Counted from the first letter of the stretch, positions 25,641 through 35,144 are shown. The stretch is DNA of 64,000 bases from Sphingomonas immobilis (GCF_030580995.1 NZ_JAUQSZ010000001.1:62001-126000); one strand, 5' to 3'. The notes: generated by a model from the letters alone, not told the origin. Numbers and translations are program-made.

Positions 25641-27218
25641 ATGCAGCTCGCCACAATCGATATCGTCGTGGTCGCGACGTATTTCGTCTGCATTTTCGGG
25701 CTCGCGCAATATGTCTCGCGCGACCGGGTGGGCGCTGGCCCGAAGAACACCACCGACTATTTCCTCGCCTCGAAGAACCTGCCCTGGTGGGCGATCGGCG
25801 CGTCGCTGATCGCGGCGAACATCTCGGCGGAACAGATCGTCGGCATGTCGGGCTCGGGCTATGCCATCGGCCTCGCGATCGCGTCGTACGAATGGATGGC
25901 GGCGCTGACGCTGCTGCTGGTCGGCAAATATTTCCTGCCGATCTTCCTGAAGAACGAAATCTACACGATGCCGCAGTTCCTGGAGCGGCGGTACGGGCCG
26001 TCGATCCGCACGCTGATGGCGGTGTTCTGGCTGGCGCTGTACGTCTTCGTGAACCTGACCTCGATCATCTGGCTCGGCTCGATCGCGGTGACGAAGGTCG
26101 CCGGGATCAACCAGGATCTCGCGCTGGTACTGCTCGGCGCGTTCGCCTTGCTCTACCAGATTCGCGGCGGGCTGAAGGCGGTCGCGCTGACCGACATCGT
26201 GCAGGTGACGTTGCTGGTGCTGGGCGGGCTCATCATCGCCGCGCTGACGCTCGGGAAACTCGGCGAGGGCGCCGGGCTGGTCGCCGGCTTCCACCGCCTG
26301 ACGGCGGCGATTCCCGACCATTTCCACATGATCCTGAAGCCGGGCGATCCGCATTACATGGATCTGCCGGGCCTTTCGGTGCTGATCGGCGGCATGTGGA
26401 TCGCGAACCTCAGCTATTGGGGGTTCAACCAGTATATCATCCAGCGCGCGCTGGCGGCCAAGAGCGTCGGGGAGGCGCAGAAGGGTATCATCTTCGCGGC
26501 CTTCCTGAAGCTGCTGATGCCGCTCGTCATCGTCCTGCCGGGGATCGCGGCGGTGGTGCTCGCGCCCGATCTCGCCAAGCCCGACGAGGCCTATCCGACG
26601 ATGATGCGGCTGTTGCCGAGCGGGCTGCTCGGCCTCGTCTTCGCGGCGCTGATCGCGGCGATCGTCGCGTCGACCGCCTCCAAGATCAATTCGATCGCGA
26701 CGATCTTCACGCTCGATCTCTATGCGAAACGTCGCGGCGGTGAGGACGGCGCGGCTCGCGAAAAACATCTGGTCTTCGTCGGCCGGGCTGCCGCCGTCGT
26801 CGCGATCCTGCTCGCGATCGTGACCGCGCGGCCGCTCGTCGGCAGTTCGGAACAGGCGTTCCAGTTCATTCAGGAATTCACCGGCTTCTTCACGCCCGGC
26901 ATCACCGTGATCTTCCTGCTCGGCCTGTTCTGGAAACGCGCGAACGAGGCGGGCGCGCTGACGGCGGCGGCGGCCTCGGTGATCCTGTCCTGGGCGTTCA
27001 AGGCGTGGTTGCCGACGATCCCGTTCATGAACCGCATGGGCCTGGTGTTCCTGATCGCGCTCGCGCTGGCGGTGATCGTCTCGCTGGTGACGCGCTCGCG
27101 CGCCGATACCGATACGATCGATACCAGATCGGTCAGCTACGCCACCGATAGCACTTTCAACGTCGGCGCCGTCGCCGTGGTCCTGATCCTCATCGCGCTG
27201 TACGTGACATGGTGGTGA
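25641..27218 (+). CDS. Na+/sugar symporter, vSGLT-like (SSS family)
   Basis: The carrier of about 525 residues is strikingly like the Vibrio Na+/galactose transporter vSGLT as I remember it. TDYFLASKNLPWWAIGASLIAANISAEQ, MSGSGYAIGLAIASYEWM, IANLSYWGFNQYIIQRALAAKS and the C-terminal helix ending ALYVTWW are shared patterns. Residues that bind galactose or gate the site in vSGLT (the Asn, Glu and Gln of ANISAEQ; Tyr-Trp of LSYWGF) are kept. It carries sugar across the inner membrane. ATG 25641 follows GGGGAAGGG; an earlier in-frame ATG (25623) overlaps that site. dgoK starts inside its 3' end. Confidence 0.93.
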   Translation: MQLATIDIVVVATYFVCIFGLAQYVSRDRVGAGPKNTTDYFLASKNLPWWAIGASLIAANISAEQIVGMSGSGYAIGLAIASYEWMAALTLLLVGKYFLPIFLKNEIYTMPQFLERRYGPSIRTLMAVFWLALYVFVNLTSIIWLGSIAVTKVAGINQDLALVLLGAFALLYQIRGGLKAVALTDIVQVTLLVLGGLIIAALTLGKLGEGAGLVAGFHRLTAAIPDHFHMILKPGDPHYMDLPGLSVLIGGMWIANLSYWGFNQYIIQRALAAKSVGEAQKGIIFAAFLKLLMPLVIVLPGIAAVVLAPDLAKPDEAYPTMMRLLPSGLLGLVFAALIAAIVASTASKINSIATIFTLDLYAKRRGGEDGAAREKHLVFVGRAAAVVAILLAIVTARPLVGSSEQAFQFIQEFTGFFTPGITVIFLLGLFWKRANEAGALTAAAASVILSWAFKAWLPTIPFMNRMGLVFLIALALAVIVSLVTRSRADTDTIDTRSVSYATDSTFNVGAVAVVLILIALYVTWW

Positions 27219-28096
27219 GCGCAGCTGCCTTCATCGTCGTCGACTGGGGCACGACCAACCGCCGCGCCTACGCGATCGGCCACGACGGCGGCGTGATCGA
27301 GACGGTGCGCGACGCGAACGGCGTGCTGAGCGTTGCGCGTGATGCCTATGCCGGCGAAGTGGCGGCGATGCGCGCGCGGCTGGGCGACGTGCCGGTGCTG
27401 TGCGCGGGCATGGTCGGCTCGACGCGCGGCTGGGCCGAGGTGCCCTATGTGCCCTGCCCGGCGGGCATCGACGATCTGGTCGCGAAGACGCTGTGGGTCG
27501 AACCGGGCCGCACCGCGATCGTGCCGGGTGTCTCCGCCGGGGGCGCGCGCTCCGACGTGATGCGCGGCGAGGAGGTGCAGTTGCTCGGCGCGGTCGCGGC
27601 TGGCCTGGCGCCGCCCGACGCGCTGCTCTGCCAGCCGGGCACGCATTGCAAATGGGCGCGGATGGAGGGCGGCCGCATCGCCGATTTCCGCACGACCATG
27701 ACCGGCGAGGTCTTTGCGCTGCTGCGCCACCACAGCCTGCTGGGAGATTTCCTGAAGGGGGATGTCGTCGACGGGCCGGCGTTCCGCGACGGCGTGGCGA
27801 TGGCGGGCGAGAACACCCTGCTCTCGGATCTGTTCGGGGAGCGCGCGGCCGTGCTGACGGGGCGGCGCGACGCGGCCGACGTCGCCTCGCGCGTGAGTGG
27901 CCTGCTGATCGGCAGCGACGTGCGCGAACAGGCGCTGCGGCCGGGCGAGCCGGTCCACATCCTCGCCGACCCGGCGCTGGGGCAACTCTATGCAAGCGCC
28001 GTCGCGGCGATGGCCGCACAGCCCATCGTCATCGACAGTCACGCCGCCTTCCTGGCCGGCATCACCGCAATCTGGGACAAGATCCATGACCGCTGA
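27209..28096 (+). CDS. dgoK: 2-dehydro-3-deoxygalactonokinase
   Basis: The 295-residue sugar-acid kinase opens with the ATP-binding motif FIVVDWGTTNRRAYAI and carries the DgoK-typical MVGSTRGWAEVPYVPCP near residue 68, QPGTHCKWARMEGGRIADFRTTMTGE near 145 and a C-terminal glycine-rich segment. It phosphorylates 2-keto-3-deoxygalactonate to the 6-phosphate in the cytosol. It overlaps the symporter by 10 bases and the aldolase by 11, so the three form a tightly coupled operon. Confidence 0.94.
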   Translation: MVVSAAAFIVVDWGTTNRRAYAIGHDGGVIETVRDANGVLSVARDAYAGEVAAMRARLGDVPVLCAGMVGSTRGWAEVPYVPCPAGIDDLVAKTLWVEPGRTAIVPGVSAGGARSDVMRGEEVQLLGAVAAGLAPPDALLCQPGTHCKWARMEGGRIADFRTTMTGEVFALLRHHSLLGDFLKGDVVDGPAFRDGVAMAGENTLLSDLFGERAAVLTGRRDAADVASRVSGLLIGSDVREQALRPGEPVHILADPALGQLYASAVAAMAAQPIVIDSHAAFLAGITAIWDKIHDR

Positions 28097-28712
28097 AACC
28101 CGCTTCACCGATGCGTTCGCGCGCTGCCCGCTCGTCGCCATCCTGCGCGGGGTGAAACCCGACGAGGCGGAGGCCATTGCGGAGGCGGTGATCGCGGGCG
28201 GCATCCATATCATCGAGGTGCCGCTCAATTCGCCCGATCCTTTCGACAGCATCGAACGGCTGGTGGGCCGCTTCGGCGGCGACGCGCTGATCGGCGCGGG
28301 CACGGTCCTGTCGGCAGCCGATGCGCGCCGCGTCGCGGAAACGGGCGCGCAGCTCGTCATTTCCCCCAATGTCGACGTCGAGGTGATCGGTGAGACGGCG
28401 CGGCTCGGCCTCGTCTCGTTGCCCGGCTATTTCACCCCGAGCGAGGCGTTCGCCGCGATCAAGGCTGGCGCGCACGCGCTGAAGCTGTTTCCGGCGGAGG
28501 CCGCTTCGCCCAAAATCCTGAAGGCGCAGCGCGCGGTCATCCCACGCTCGGTGCCGATCCTCGCCGTGGGCGGCGTCACGCCCGAGACGATGGCGGACTG
28601 GCGCGGCGCGTGCGAGGGCTTCGGCCTCGGCTCCGCGCTCTACAGTGCGGGTATGGACGCCGCGGAAACCGGACGGCGCGCGCAAGCCTTCGTATCGGCG
28701 CTGACCGCCTGA
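28086..28712 (+). CDS. dgoA: 2-dehydro-3-deoxy-6-phosphogalactonate aldolase
   Basis: This is a class I KDPG/KDPGal aldolase of 208 residues. PLVAILRGVKPDEA contains the substrate-binding Arg, IIEVPLNSP the catalytic Glu near residue 45, and HALKLFPAE the Schiff-base Lys near 130. The IEVPLNSP motif (KDPG aldolases have IEVTLRT) supports galactonate rather than gluconate specificity. It yields pyruvate and glyceraldehyde-3-phosphate, the last step of the De Ley-Doudoroff pathway. The start is ATG 28086, inside the 3' end of dgoK. Confidence 0.93.
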   Translation: MTAETRFTDAFARCPLVAILRGVKPDEAEAIAEAVIAGGIHIIEVPLNSPDPFDSIERLVGRFGGDALIGAGTVLSAADARRVAETGAQLVISPNVDVEVIGETARLGLVSLPGYFTPSEAFAAIKAGAHALKLFPAEAASPKILKAQRAVIPRSVPILAVGGVTPETMADWRGACEGFGLGSALYSAGMDAAETGRRAQAFVSALTA

Positions 28713-28721
28713 GCAAACGCA

Positions 28722-28756
28722 ATCTCGCCTCGGCAGGTTTGCCGGGCGATGGAGAT
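28722..28756. terminator. Imperfect hairpin in the convergent dgoA / CoA-transferase gap
   Basis: CGGCA (28731-28735) pairs with TGCCG (28740-28744), and the stem continues with TCGCC against GGCGA with one bulge. No T-run follows, so it is at best a weak or factor-dependent stop for one or both converging transcripts. A second pair, GATCTTT/AAAGATC (28761-28787), overlaps the CoA-transferase stop codon. Confidence 0.3.
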
Positions 28757-28778
28757 GACCGATCTTTTGGCTGACGGC

Positions 28779-29879
28779 TTAAAGATCGCGCAAAACGCCC
28801 CACTCACGGAGCCGGGCGAGGCCGCCCTCACCGGGCTGCGGCGCTGACGAACCGACGCGGCCCGGCGTGCGGGAAAAGCGGGGCGCGGGCGCGGGCTGGG
28901 TGACGCCCTCGACCTCTGTGTACGTCTGGCGCGCGGCCAGGTGCGGGTGCTGCGCCGCATCCGCTAGAGCTAATACTGGTTGCACGCACGCATCGCTCCT
29001 TTCCAGCAGCGCAGCCCATTCGTCGCGTGTCCGGCGACGAAAGGCTGCGTCGAGCGCGGCGATCTCTTCCGCCCAGCCCGCGGTCTCTCCGGGTTCGCGG
29101 TCGCGTACGTCGAGGCCGACACCGACACTTTCGAGCAGCAGCGCGTGGAACTGCGGCTCCAGCGCGCCGACCGCGATATATTCGCCGTCGGCACATTCAT
29201 AGCAGCGGTAGTTGGGTGCACCTCCCGCCAGCCCGAGGCGCCCGCGCTCGGTCGATCCGGGAAAGCTCGCGGCGAGACTGTGCAGGATCGCCGTCAGCGA
29301 CGCGACGCCGTCGACGATCGCCGCGTCGATCACCTGCCCACGACCGGACCGGTCGCGCTCGTAAAGGGCGGCGACCACGCCGAGCGCCAGGTAGAGCGCG
29401 CCGCCGCCAAAATCCCCTACCAGGTTGAGCGGGGGAGGGGGGGGCGTGCCAGGATTGCCCAAGGCGTGCAAAGCGCCCGTCAGCGCGATGTAATTGATAT
29501 CGTGTCCGGCGGCGTTTGCGAGCGGTCCGGTCTGCCCCCAGCCAGTGACACGGCCATAAACGAGGCGCGGGTTTCGGGCCAAGGCGACTTCGGGGCCAAG
29601 GCCGAGCCGTTCCATCACGCCGGGCCGATAGCCTTCGATCAGGACATCAGCCCGCGCGATCGCGTCGAGCGCGAAGGCAACCGCGTTCGCATCCTTGAGG
29701 TCCAGCTCCACGGACACCCGGCCGCGCGACGTGATATCGACCGGCAGGCGCGGATCGCCGCCCGGCCGGTCGATGCGCGTTACCTCGCAACCGAGATCGG
29801 AGAGCAGCATCGTCGCGAACGGCCCCGGACCGATGCCGGTAAACTCCAGCACGCGCACGCCGGCAAGCGGCCCGCTCAT
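28779..29879 (-). CDS. CaiB/BaiF family (class III) CoA-transferase or alpha-methylacyl-CoA racemase
   Basis: The 366-residue protein shows the family N-terminus GVRVLEFTGIGPGPFATMLLSDLGCEVTRIDRPGG, LDLKD, the segment NPRLVYGRVTGWGQTGP (near 125) and AAGHDINYIALTGALHALG, which carries the catalytic Asp of the family (near 150). AMACR-type racemases share the GHD motif and GIGPGPFA start, so racemisation of a 2-methyl-branched acyl-CoA is as likely as CoA transfer. The ATG overlaps the stop of the MFS gene (ATGA). It is last in a receptor-ligase-carrier-racemase operon. Confidence 0.88.
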   Translation of the reverse strand: MSGPLAGVRVLEFTGIGPGPFATMLLSDLGCEVTRIDRPGGDPRLPVDITSRGRVSVELDLKDANAVAFALDAIARADVLIEGYRPGVMERLGLGPEVALARNPRLVYGRVTGWGQTGPLANAAGHDINYIALTGALHALGNPGTPPPPPLNLVGDFGGGALYLALGVVAALYERDRSGRGQVIDAAIVDGVASLTAILHSLAASFPGSTERGRLGLAGGAPNYRCYECADGEYIAVGALEPQFHALLLESVGVGLDVRDREPGETAGWAEEIAALDAAFRRRTRDEWAALLERSDACVQPVLALADAAQHPHLAARQTYTEVEGVTQPAPAPRFSRTPGRVGSSAPQPGEGGLARLREWGVLRDL

Positions 29880-31153
29880 GCTGCCGCCAGCGCCCTGGCC
29901 GCAACGATATCCCCGCCGATCAGTCGCGACGCGCGCCAGAACGACAGACAGGCGAGCCCCATTCCCAGCCCGCAAACCGATAGCGCGATACCCAGTCCGC
30001 CGCCCGGCCCGATAGTGATGCGATCGCTTAACATTCCCGCGACGATCGGGCCGAGCACGTTGCCGAGAAGATTGAGCACCAACTGGATCGCGGCGGACGA
30101 GAAAGCGCGCATCCTGGGCGCGGCGATCGCCTGCGTCGCGGTATAGCTCAGCGACAGATAGCTGCTGCCGATCAACCATCCCGCCGCCTGGATGACGATC
30201 ATCAGGCGAAGATCGGGGATCAGCCAGGACGCGCAATAGAGCGGCATCTGGATCGCCGCGCCGATCGCCGGAATCCGCATCAACCAGCGCGGATCCTTCG
30301 CCGCGATCCGGCTGGCGAGCAACCCGGCCGAAATGCCCCCGGCTACGCCGCCCGCACCAAGCATGAGACCGAAGGCAAGGCCGGCCTGCCCGATCGAAAG
30401 ACCATGCGCGCGGATCAGGAAGGCGGGCCCGAACGCAGCGCCCGCCGACGTCGAGAAGGCGCCCAGCGTCGCGCCTGCGCACAGCCAGCGAAACGACGGC
30501 TGGCCAGCCAGAATCCTGACCGATGCGGCAAAGCCCGGCCCCGCCACGCCCGCAACCGCGCCGATCCGCTGGGGCTCACGCACGAACGCCATCAGGACGA
30601 GCGCCAGCAGCAGTCCGGGAACCGCCGCCATCACGAGCACCTGCCGCCAGGTGAAATTGGTCAACAGGAAGCCGCCGATCGCCATGCCGAACAGAACGCC
30701 AAGCGGTATCCCCGCGGTATTGAGAGCCATCGCCAGCGCGCGGCGGCGATCCGGGAAGAGATCGGCGATCATCGAGTGCGACGACGGTGCCGCACCCGCC
30801 TCGCCGATCGCGACGCCGGCGCGGGTCGCCATCAGAAACCCGAAGCCGGTGGCAAGCGCGCCAAGCCCCGTAAACAGACTCCACACCGCGAGGCAGGCCG
30901 ACAGGACCGTCCGCCGCGACGTGCGATCGGCAAGCCGCGCCAGCGGCAGCGCGCCGAGCGCATAGACCAGCGAGAAAGCGAATCCGCCGAGCAGCCCGAG
31001 CTGCGTATCGTTCAGACCGAATTCCTTGCGGATCGGTTCCGCCATGATGAACGGCAATTGCCGGTCCATCAGGTTGATGGTGGTGATCAGAACCAACAGC
31101 GCCAACACCCCCCACCGGCCCCTCGACGGTATCGTGGTGGTCGTCTCGATCAT
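29876..31153 (-). CDS. MFS transporter
   Basis: The 425-residue, 12-helix carrier has the N-terminal NLMDRQLPFIMAEPIRKEFGLNDTQLGLLGG and the loop 2-3 signature RLADRTSRR near residue 75. This pattern is common in sphingomonad carriers annotated as sialate/hexuronate-like or spinster-type. The substrate is probably the acid activated by the neighbouring ligase. Its start and stop both overlap neighbours by four bases, so it is translated as part of the operon. Confidence 0.87.
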   Translation of the reverse strand: MIETTTTIPSRGRWGVLALLVLITTINLMDRQLPFIMAEPIRKEFGLNDTQLGLLGGFAFSLVYALGALPLARLADRTSRRTVLSACLAVWSLFTGLGALATGFGFLMATRAGVAIGEAGAAPSSHSMIADLFPDRRRALAMALNTAGIPLGVLFGMAIGGFLLTNFTWRQVLVMAAVPGLLLALVLMAFVREPQRIGAVAGVAGPGFAASVRILAGQPSFRWLCAGATLGAFSTSAGAAFGPAFLIRAHGLSIGQAGLAFGLMLGAGGVAGGISAGLLASRIAAKDPRWLMRIPAIGAAIQMPLYCASWLIPDLRLMIVIQAAGWLIGSSYLSLSYTATQAIAAPRMRAFSSAAIQLVLNLLGNVLGPIVAGMLSDRITIGPGGGLGIALSVCGLGMGLACLSFWRASRLIGGDIVAARALAAA

Positions 31154-32715
31154 GCATCAACCGTCGAAAAGCGGCGGCGGAGTTCGTGTTTGGCGAGCTT
31201 GCCGGTCGGCAACCGCGGGAGTTCTTCGACGAAGCGGATCGTGCGCGGGCACGCGATGTTGGAGATTGCGGCGCGGCAGTGATCGATAAGGCGACGTTCG
31301 AGCGCCGGCCCGGCCTCGACGCCCGGCGCCGGCTGAACGATACCGAGTACACCCTCTCCATATTCAGGATCGGGGATGCCGATCACCGCTGCGTCGGCGA
31401 CATCCGGGTGGTCGATAAGCCGGTTCTCGGCCGCCTGGGGATAGATATTCACCCCGCCCGATATGATCATGAAATCCTTGCGATCGGTCAGGAACAGATA
31501 ACCGTCGGCATCGACGTGCCCGATATCGCCAAGCGCGATCCAGGTCGGGTGGCGTGGATGGCGCGACTTCGCCGTCTTTTCGGGATCATTGAGATATTCG
31601 AACGGGCGGTCGCTCTCGAAGTAGACGAGGCCATCCTCGCCCGTCGGCACCTCGTCTCCGCTATCGTCGCAAATGTGGAGGATGCCCCAGACCGCGCGTC
31701 CGACCGAACCGGGCTTTCGCAGCCATTCCTCAGGCGTGATATAGCATTGTCCTACCGCTTCCGAGCCGCTGTAATATTCGTGAATGATCGGACCGAACCA
31801 GTCCATCATCCGGCGCTTTACATCGACCGGGCACGGCGCGGCCGCGTGGACGACCATTTCGAGGGAAGTCACGTCGTAGCGGGCGCGAACCTCGTCGGGC
31901 AGCGCCAGCATCCGCACGAACATAGTGGGCACGAACTGAGCCGACTTGACCTTCCATTGGTCGATCGCGCGCAAGGCAGCTTCCGCACCGAACTTGCGCA
32001 GCACGACCGCTGTGCCGCCGGCGCGGTGCGTCACGATCATCGAGACAAGCGGTGCGGCGTGATACAGCGGCGCACCGTTGAAGGTGACGAGCGGATCGAA
32101 CCCCTGCAGCCGGGCGATCGATGCTTGTTCGGTTTGGCCGAGCTGCCCGATCGGACCAGGCGTGAAAGGGAGGATGATCCCTTTGGGTCGACCCGTCGTG
32201 CCGCTCGAATAGACGAGGTAATAGCCCGCCGTCTCGTCGTCGATCGGCGTCGCCGGCTGCGCGGCCAGCGCGTCCTGCCAGTTCTGCGCGCCCGCCATCG
32301 GTGGCGCGCAGACGTCGAACACCGCGTCGACGCCGAGCTCTCCGCTTGCATGCGCCGCGGCCAGCGCCACCGCGCTGTCGCCGACGTCGCGCCCGGTAAC
32401 GAGCACGCGGGCGTTGCAATCCTTCAGGATGTACGCGGCCTCTTCGGGCTTGAGATGCGTGGATAGTGGCGCGGTCATCAACCCGGCGCGCTGCGCGCCC
32501 CAATAGGCGATCGGGAAATCGGGGCCATTGCGCAGCAACAGCCCGATCCGGTCGCCAGGTCGCAGCCCGAGCGAACGAAACAGCTGTGCCGCCCGGTTCG
32601 ACGCTTCGTCGAGCGCGCGATAGGTCAACACCGCGCCGGTGTCCGCCACGACGAAGGCGGGCCGGTCGGGGTGGTCTATCGCGTGGCGGTACGGATGCAG
32701 CGTTGCGTCGGTCAT
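31150..32715 (-). CDS. Acyl-CoA synthetase (AMP-forming), FadD/bile-acid ligase type
   Basis: The 521-residue adenylate-forming enzyme shows the P-loop-like YSSGTTGRPKG near residue 175, the A5 motif EYYSGSEAVG near 310, the A7-A8 segment ALGDIGHVDADGYLFLTDRKDFMIISGGVNIYP near 405, and the C-terminal Lys in PTGKLAKHEL. It activates a carboxylic acid to its CoA thioester. It sits between a TonB receptor and an MFS/CaiB pair, suggesting uptake and CoA activation of a hydrophobic acid such as a terpenoid, steroid side chain or branched fatty acid. The exact substrate cannot be read from the sequence. Confidence 0.91.
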   Translation of the reverse strand: MTDATLHPYRHAIDHPDRPAFVVADTGAVLTYRALDEASNRAAQLFRSLGLRPGDRIGLLLRNGPDFPIAYWGAQRAGLMTAPLSTHLKPEEAAYILKDCNARVLVTGRDVGDSAVALAAAHASGELGVDAVFDVCAPPMAGAQNWQDALAAQPATPIDDETAGYYLVYSSGTTGRPKGIILPFTPGPIGQLGQTEQASIARLQGFDPLVTFNGAPLYHAAPLVSMIVTHRAGGTAVVLRKFGAEAALRAIDQWKVKSAQFVPTMFVRMLALPDEVRARYDVTSLEMVVHAAAPCPVDVKRRMMDWFGPIIHEYYSGSEAVGQCYITPEEWLRKPGSVGRAVWGILHICDDSGDEVPTGEDGLVYFESDRPFEYLNDPEKTAKSRHPRHPTWIALGDIGHVDADGYLFLTDRKDFMIISGGVNIYPQAAENRLIDHPDVADAAVIGIPDPEYGEGVLGIVQPAPGVEAGPALERRLIDHCRAAISNIACPRTIRFVEELPRLPTGKLAKHELRRRFSTVDA

Positions 32716-32733
32716 GCGGTCAAACGCTCCTGA

Positions 32734-35046
32734 TCAGAATTCGTAGCGGGCATTGACGCCGAAAGTGCGCGGCGCACCAAGCAGCCGCACCACGTCGCCG
32801 ATGCTGGTGTAGCTATCGATCCCGGCGGTGTAATAGCGTTCCTTGGTCAGGTTCTTGACGAAGACCGACAGCTTGAGCGGGCGCCCGCCGACCTCGTCGA
32901 GATCGAGCCGCATGTTGATCGTGCCGAACCCGGGCAGGATCGCCCGCGGGATCACCGTCTGCGTGACCGGATCGAAATTCGTGGTATCGTCGGACACGGT
33001 CTTGGTCTGGTATGCGCCGTCGAGCTGGATGTGCGTGCGCGCGAAGCTCTCCGGCACCGGCAGTTTCACGCGGACCGCGCCGCTGATCGAATGTTCGGGC
33101 GAGCCGGCGAACAGCGAGTTGGTATAATCCTGCGTCGTCCCGCCATTGGCGACGATGTATTTGTCGTATTTGGCGCTGAGATACGTGTAGGCGGCGCTTA
33201 TCTCGACCCAGGCGCCGAACCGGAGCGTGCCGTCGAACTCGATGCCGCGCGTCGTCGCCGACGCCGCGTTTAGGATCGAGTTCTGCGGAAACGGGAGACC
33301 CGACGGGTTGGTCGTCGTGAAGCGCAACAGGCGCTGAATGTCCTTATAATCACCCTGAAACAGCGCGATGTTGGCGCGACCGCTGACGAAGCCGGCTTTC
33401 CAGCGCGTCTTGAGCCCGACCTCCCAGTCCTGCACCGTTTGCGGGCGATAGGGCGCGAAGTCGGCCGGGCGCAGCGCCGAATTGGTGAAGCCGCCCGCCT
33501 GATAGCCAAAACGGCGCGTGACGTAGAGCAGGTTGTTAGGTGCAAATGCCCAGTCGGCGCTCGCGGTGTACGTCAGCTTGTCAAAGCCGATCGAACGCGA
33601 GGCAAAGCAGGGATTGAGCGGCACGCCGCCGACATCGGCGCTGATGAGCCGGCAGGTGCCGTTGAAAAGCCGCGAGCGCGTCGCAAAATCCCTGTGATCC
33701 GCAGTGTAGCGCAACCCGCCGGTGAACGAGACATGCGGCAGGAAGTCTGGCTTGTAGGTTGCCTGGCCGTAGGCGGCGGCCGTCTCGCTGGTGATACTGT
33801 AATCGGTCAGCGTGTTGGTTCCGCTGGTCGCGTTTAGCAGCGCAACCGACTGCTGCTCGTCACCGTCCTCGCGGAAGAAATATGCGCCGAAGACATAGTC
33901 GAGCTGCTTTTCGAAGGCACTGCCGAGCACCTGAGTCTCGTTGCTCCATTGGTGCTCGTGTGTCGTTTGCTCGCTCTGCGCGATCAGGGGGCTGGCACCG
34001 TCAAGGTCGAAGAAGATCGATGAATCGACCTTGCGGAAACCGAAGATGTTCTTGATCGTGATGCCGCCCGCTTCGATCGTGGAGATGTTGGAAACGGACA
34101 GTGTCCTGATCCGCGTACCCTGTGCCGGGACGATTGCGTTGGTCGTGTAGAAATCGGCTGTCTTGTAGAAATCGAGGTCCGGCTGTGCGGGCGCGGTCAA
34201 GCTCGCGGGGTTCAATTCGATCAGCTTGTAGGCGACGCCGCTGTCGGCCTCGTTGAAGCCGCTGACGACGAGGCGGTTTTCGAAACCGATGCCGGCAGGC
34301 GCAAAACGCAGCGAGGCGCGCCAGCTTTCGGTACGCTGATCATCGACCGCACGTCCACTCGGCGGATTGGCGAGATAGCCGCTGCGCCGCGTCCGCACCC
34401 CCGCCAAACGCAGCGAGAGCGAGCGGGTGATCGGCAGATTGATCGCACCCTCGGCGCGGAACATGTCGTAGTTGCCGAGCGTCACGTCCGCATAGCCGCC
34501 GAAGCTGTCCTTGGGTGCCTGCGACGTGATGAGAATTGCGCCGCCGGTGGTGTTGCGTCCGAACAACGTGCCCTGCGGACCTTTCAGCACCTGCACGCTC
34601 GCCAAATCGAAGAAGGCATCGTTGAGGCCTTGCGAACGGGCCTGCACAACTTCGTCCGAATAGACGGAGACGGCGGGATCATAGGCGATGTTGGCGAGCC
34701 CCTGCCGCTGCCCGCGGATCGCCAGCGTCAGTGCCGAATTGCCGAATGGCGAGGCTTGCGCGGTCAAGCCGGGCACGACCTGCGTGAGATCGGACACGCG
34801 CAGGATCTGTCGCTCCTGAAGCGTCGTGCTGTCGAACGCCTGGATGCTGAGCGGCACCGTCTGGATCGATTCCGCGCGACGACGCGCGGTAACGACGATA
34901 TCTGGCGCCGGTGACTGGTCGCCAGCCGTCGAGCCCTCTGGCGCTGGGTCTTCGGGGGGTGTCGCTGCCAACGCCGCCGCCGGGTGCATCATCGCTGCCA
35001 GCAGAATAGGTGCGGCAACCCCTACGGCCCGCCATTGTACAGCCAT
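32734..35046 (-). CDS. TonB-dependent receptor
   Basis: The 770-residue receptor has a signal peptide ending near residue 29 (ALAATP). The plug has DIVVTARRRAESIQTVPLSIQAFD, VLKGPQGTLFGRNTTGGAILITSQ near 140, and the barrel ends FGVNARYEF. The VLKGPQGTLFGRNTTGGA type is the form sphingomonads often place beside aromatic or terpenoid catabolic genes. It is the first gene of the operon with the ligase, carrier and CaiB-like enzyme. The promoter region is shared with the divergent FCD regulator. Confidence 0.93.
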   Translation of the reverse strand: MAVQWRAVGVAAPILLAAMMHPAAALAATPPEDPAPEGSTAGDQSPAPDIVVTARRRAESIQTVPLSIQAFDSTTLQERQILRVSDLTQVVPGLTAQASPFGNSALTLAIRGQRQGLANIAYDPAVSVYSDEVVQARSQGLNDAFFDLASVQVLKGPQGTLFGRNTTGGAILITSQAPKDSFGGYADVTLGNYDMFRAEGAINLPITRSLSLRLAGVRTRRSGYLANPPSGRAVDDQRTESWRASLRFAPAGIGFENRLVVSGFNEADSGVAYKLIELNPASLTAPAQPDLDFYKTADFYTTNAIVPAQGTRIRTLSVSNISTIEAGGITIKNIFGFRKVDSSIFFDLDGASPLIAQSEQTTHEHQWSNETQVLGSAFEKQLDYVFGAYFFREDGDEQQSVALLNATSGTNTLTDYSITSETAAAYGQATYKPDFLPHVSFTGGLRYTADHRDFATRSRLFNGTCRLISADVGGVPLNPCFASRSIGFDKLTYTASADWAFAPNNLLYVTRRFGYQAGGFTNSALRPADFAPYRPQTVQDWEVGLKTRWKAGFVSGRANIALFQGDYKDIQRLLRFTTTNPSGLPFPQNSILNAASATTRGIEFDGTLRFGAWVEISAAYTYLSAKYDKYIVANGGTTQDYTNSLFAGSPEHSISGAVRVKLPVPESFARTHIQLDGAYQTKTVSDDTTNFDPVTQTVIPRAILPGFGTINMRLDLDEVGGRPLKLSVFVKNLTKERYYTAGIDSYTSIGDVVRLLGAPRTFGVNARYEF

Positions 35047-35129
35047 AACCTCTCCTCCTCATCCCTTGGCCGCACGAATGTATTCCGCGCGTCCCAATCC
35101 GATTCTTCGATCGGCTTGTCCGGTTGAGC

Positions 35130-35144
35130 TAATACATATAAATC
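35130..35144. promoter_or_regulatory. AT-rich candidate operator or -10 region in the receptor/FCD-regulator gap
   Basis: TAATACATATAAATC resembles the candidate site at 25566-25583 (TAATA, then CATATAAAT after a 3-base difference). The divergent gap of 179 bp holds the promoters for the receptor operon and the regulator. It could simply be a promoter -10 element. Confidence 0.3.

Noticed and set aside
28779..30482. 567-codon frame suggesting a fusion upstream of the CaiB-like protein
   Set aside because: The extra N-terminal part is an alternate-frame reading of the MFS gene; MSGPLAGVRVLEF at 29879 is the family N-terminus.
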